From: Pseudomonas grimontii
GTDB taxonomy: Bacteria > Pseudomonadota > Gammaproteobacteria > Pseudomonadales > Pseudomonadaceae
Reading direction: 5' to 3'
Assembly (NCBI RefSeq): GCF_007858185.1
Contig: NZ_VFES01000021.1
Span: 40,706 to 104,705, forward strand
DNA: 64,000 nucleotides
Of the stretch, positions 62,878-64,000 are shown piece after piece. Each line of letters opens with the position of its first letter. Within the stretch, counting starts at the first letter, position 1. The notes under the pieces are model-generated. The model was not told the origin of the DNA. It did not search any database and saw only the letters and a list, made by a program, of their open reading frames with translations. A program made the translations under genes and the position numbers.

Positions 62878-63342
62878 ATGAACGCTGACCTGTGGAGCTT
62901 TGCTCTCTCGACTTACGCCCGCCCGGGCGTCGAAGCCGCGTGCCTGCGCTTGCAGGAGCATAGAGCGGACGTGTGCCTGTTGCTCTGCGGCGCGTGGCTG
63001 GAACAGCGGGGTGTGGCACTTGAGCCCGGGCGTGTGCGAACACTGCAACAGCTGGCCCGACCGTGGCAGGCGCAGGTGATCGAACCATTGCGACAGTTGC
63101 GTATGCAATGGCGCGCCATGGCGCAGCAGGATGAGCAGCTGGCGGCGTTACGCGAGCGGGTCAAAGCCCTGGAGCTGGATGCCGAACGGCAATTGCTGAC
63201 GCGCCTGGAAGCGTTGACGCAGGCCTGGCCGACAGGGGAGATGACTCAACAGCCGTGGCTGGAAGGACTGGCGGCTGAGGATGCCGCCAACCTTGACCAT
63301 GACGCGCTGCAGCAGCTGCGCGTCATGATCACCGGCACTTAG
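62878..63342 (+). CDS. TIGR02444 family protein
   Basis: 154 residues from ATG at 62878 (MNADLWSFALSTYARPGVEA). Helical, with CLRLQEHRADVCLLLCGAWL and the central PWQAQVIEPLRQLRMQWRAM. The function is unknown. It diverges from the ABC-F gene across 50 nt and ends with a 4-nt convergent overlap with algP. The neighbourhood is conserved in Pseudomonas as I recall it. Confidence 0.88.
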   Translation: MNADLWSFALSTYARPGVEAACLRLQEHRADVCLLLCGAWLEQRGVALEPGRVRTLQQLARPWQAQVIEPLRQLRMQWRAMAQQDEQLAALRERVKALELDAERQLLTRLEALTQAWPTGEMTQQPWLEGLAAEDAANLDHDALQQLRVMITGT

Positions 63343-64000
63343 GAAGCGCTGGTTGGGGTGGTGCTTGGCGCTACCGGTGCAGGGGTGCTGCTGGCCGATG
63401 CGGTTGGAGCGGTGGACGCTGCCGGGGTAGCCGCAGGTGTTGCTGGCTTGGCCGGTGCTGGTTTTGCAGCAGCAGGTTTAGCAGCTGGCTTGACGGCAGG
63501 TTTCGCAGCAGCAGGTTTGGCAGCTGGCTTGGCGGCTGGCTTTGCAGCAGCGGTTTTAGCAACTGGCTTCGCGGCTGGTTTGGCAGCAGCGGTTTTAGCA
63601 GCTGGCTTCGCGGCTGGCTTTGCAGCAGCAGTTTTGGCAACTGGCTTGGCGGCTGGTTTGGCAGCAGCGGTTTTAGCAGCTGGCTTCGCGGCTGGTTTCG
63701 CAGCAGCAGTTTTGGCAGCTGGCTTGGCGGCTGGTTTGGCAGCAGCAGTTTTGGCAGCTGGCTTGGCGGCAGGTTTGGCAGCAGCAGTTTTAGCAGCTGG
63801 CTTCGCGGCAGGTTTGGCAGCAGCAGTTTTAGCAGCTGGCTTCGCGGCAGGTTTGGCAGCAGCAGTTTTAGCAGCTGGCTTCGCGGCAGGTTTGGCAGCA
63901 GCGGTTTTGGCAGTTGGCTTCGCGGCAGGTTTGGCAGCAGCGGTTTTGGCAGCTGGCTTCGCGGCGGGTTTGGCAGCAGCGATTTTGGCAACTGGCTTGG
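63339..64000 (-). CDS. algP: AlgP, histone H1-like C-terminal repeat region (5' part beyond window)
   Basis: The minus-strand frame from beyond 64000 to TAA at 63339 is open and encodes Lys/Pro/Ala-rich sequence: thirteen-residue units of the form KPAAKPAAKTAAA repeated about a dozen times (roughly 63475-64000), then a Thr/Ser/Pro/Ala tail ending PTSAS. AlgP (AlgR3) is a histone-like DNA-binding regulator of alginate genes in P. aeruginosa. The N-terminal domain and start are cut off. The repeat DNA is a 39-nt near-tandem array and its copy number should vary between strains. Confidence 0.88.
   Translation of the reverse strand, partial: KPVAKIAAAKPAAKPAAKTAAAKPAAKPTAKTAAAKPAAKPAAKTAAAKPAAKPAAKTAAAKPAAKPAAKTAAAKPAAKPAAKTAAAKPAAKPAAKTAAAKPAAKPAAKTAAAKPAAKPVAKTAAAKPAAKPAAKTAAAKPAAKPVAKTAAAKPAAKPAAKPAAAKPAVKPAAKPAAAKPAPAKPATPAATPAASTAPTASASSTPAPVAPSTTPTSAS
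63475..64000. repeat. 39-nt near-tandem repeat array inside algP
   Basis: Copies of a 39-nt unit (plus-strand core GGTTTGGCAGCAGC then GGTTTTAGCAGCTGGCTT) run to the window end with scattered point changes that mostly swap third bases (TGGTTT/AGGTTT, GGC/CGC). Codon phase is kept throughout: a 39-nt unit leaves the frame unchanged when copies are gained or lost. Confidence 0.88.

Noticed and set aside
63371..63991. Leu/Pro/Asn-rich minus frame inside the repeat region
   Set aside because: It is the wrong frame of algP. The Lys/Pro/Ala frame is open across the whole region to the window edge and matches AlgP.
63475..64000. CRISPR array or satellite
   Set aside because: Repeats are contiguous with no unique spacers, and codon phase is kept.

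Overview
The window is a stretch of chromosome from a Pseudomonas of the fluorescens group. The evidence is high-GC coding, dense operons with 1-20 nt junctions, five REPIN-type double hairpins built on the motif GCAAGCCCCCTCCCACAT, and a gene order that (from memory, not checked by search) follows P. aeruginosa PAO1 from argA to algP. No rRNA, tRNA, IS element, prophage or CRISPR array is visible.

Layout. 0.1-9.1 kb: argA and argE (arginine synthesis), a CYTH-CHAD protein, an Lrp/AsnC regulator divergent from a small ACT-like protein, an orphan GspE/PilB-type ATPase, a stomatin/NfeD pair and a DUF2388 exported protein. 9.2-15 kb: a DegT-type PLP aminotransferase, gcvH-gcvT without gcvP, and a ferric-iron ABC permease and binding protein without an ATPase gene. 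15-21.6 kb: the minus-strand run ygfB-pepP-ubiH-DUF4442-FAD hydroxylase (ubiquinone synthesis), then divergently a coiled-coil protein, zapA, 6S RNA and 5-formyl-THF cyclo-ligase, plus a 49-aa membrane protein. 21.7-36.2 kb: EVE-domain protein, the HlyD-RbbA-YhhJ exporter, a FliL-like protein, a quinone oxidoreductase, glpT, a ChaC-like enzyme, a PagP-like outer-membrane protein, an Fe-S flavin reductase overlapping ubiD, rho and trxA.

36.3-45.9 kb looks accessory. Between trxA and ppx, which I recall as neighbours in PAO1, lie a GntR/FadR regulator with a polar amino-acid ABC transporter, then a complete chaperone-usher fimbrial locus (two DUF1120 pilins, chaperone, usher, third DUF1120-like subunit) preceded by a 505-nt AT-rich regulatory gap. 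45.9-64 kb returns to core genes: ppx and ppk (polyphosphate) facing each other, hemB, DedA, a sterol-desaturase-type hydroxylase, elbB, a UPF0178 protein, a cytochrome c-FTR1 iron permease, a four-gene envelope operon (COG3014, YcfL, LpoB, CsgG-like), a LysE exporter, an MscS-like channel, an ABC-F ATPase, a TIGR02444 protein, and the C-terminal part of the repeat protein AlgP, cut by the window edge.

How the parts connect: polyphosphate is the strongest theme. ppx has a near-consensus Pho box with a correctly spaced -10, ppk lies opposite, and the CYTH-CHAD protein belongs to families linked to polyphosphate. Envelope biogenesis is the second theme (fimbriae, LpoB operon, PagP-like protein, RbbA exporter). 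I found no clearly new system. The most useful leads are the Pho box, the fimbrial insertion, the orphan GspE next to an ACT-like protein, and two small membrane proteins below the usual length cut-off.
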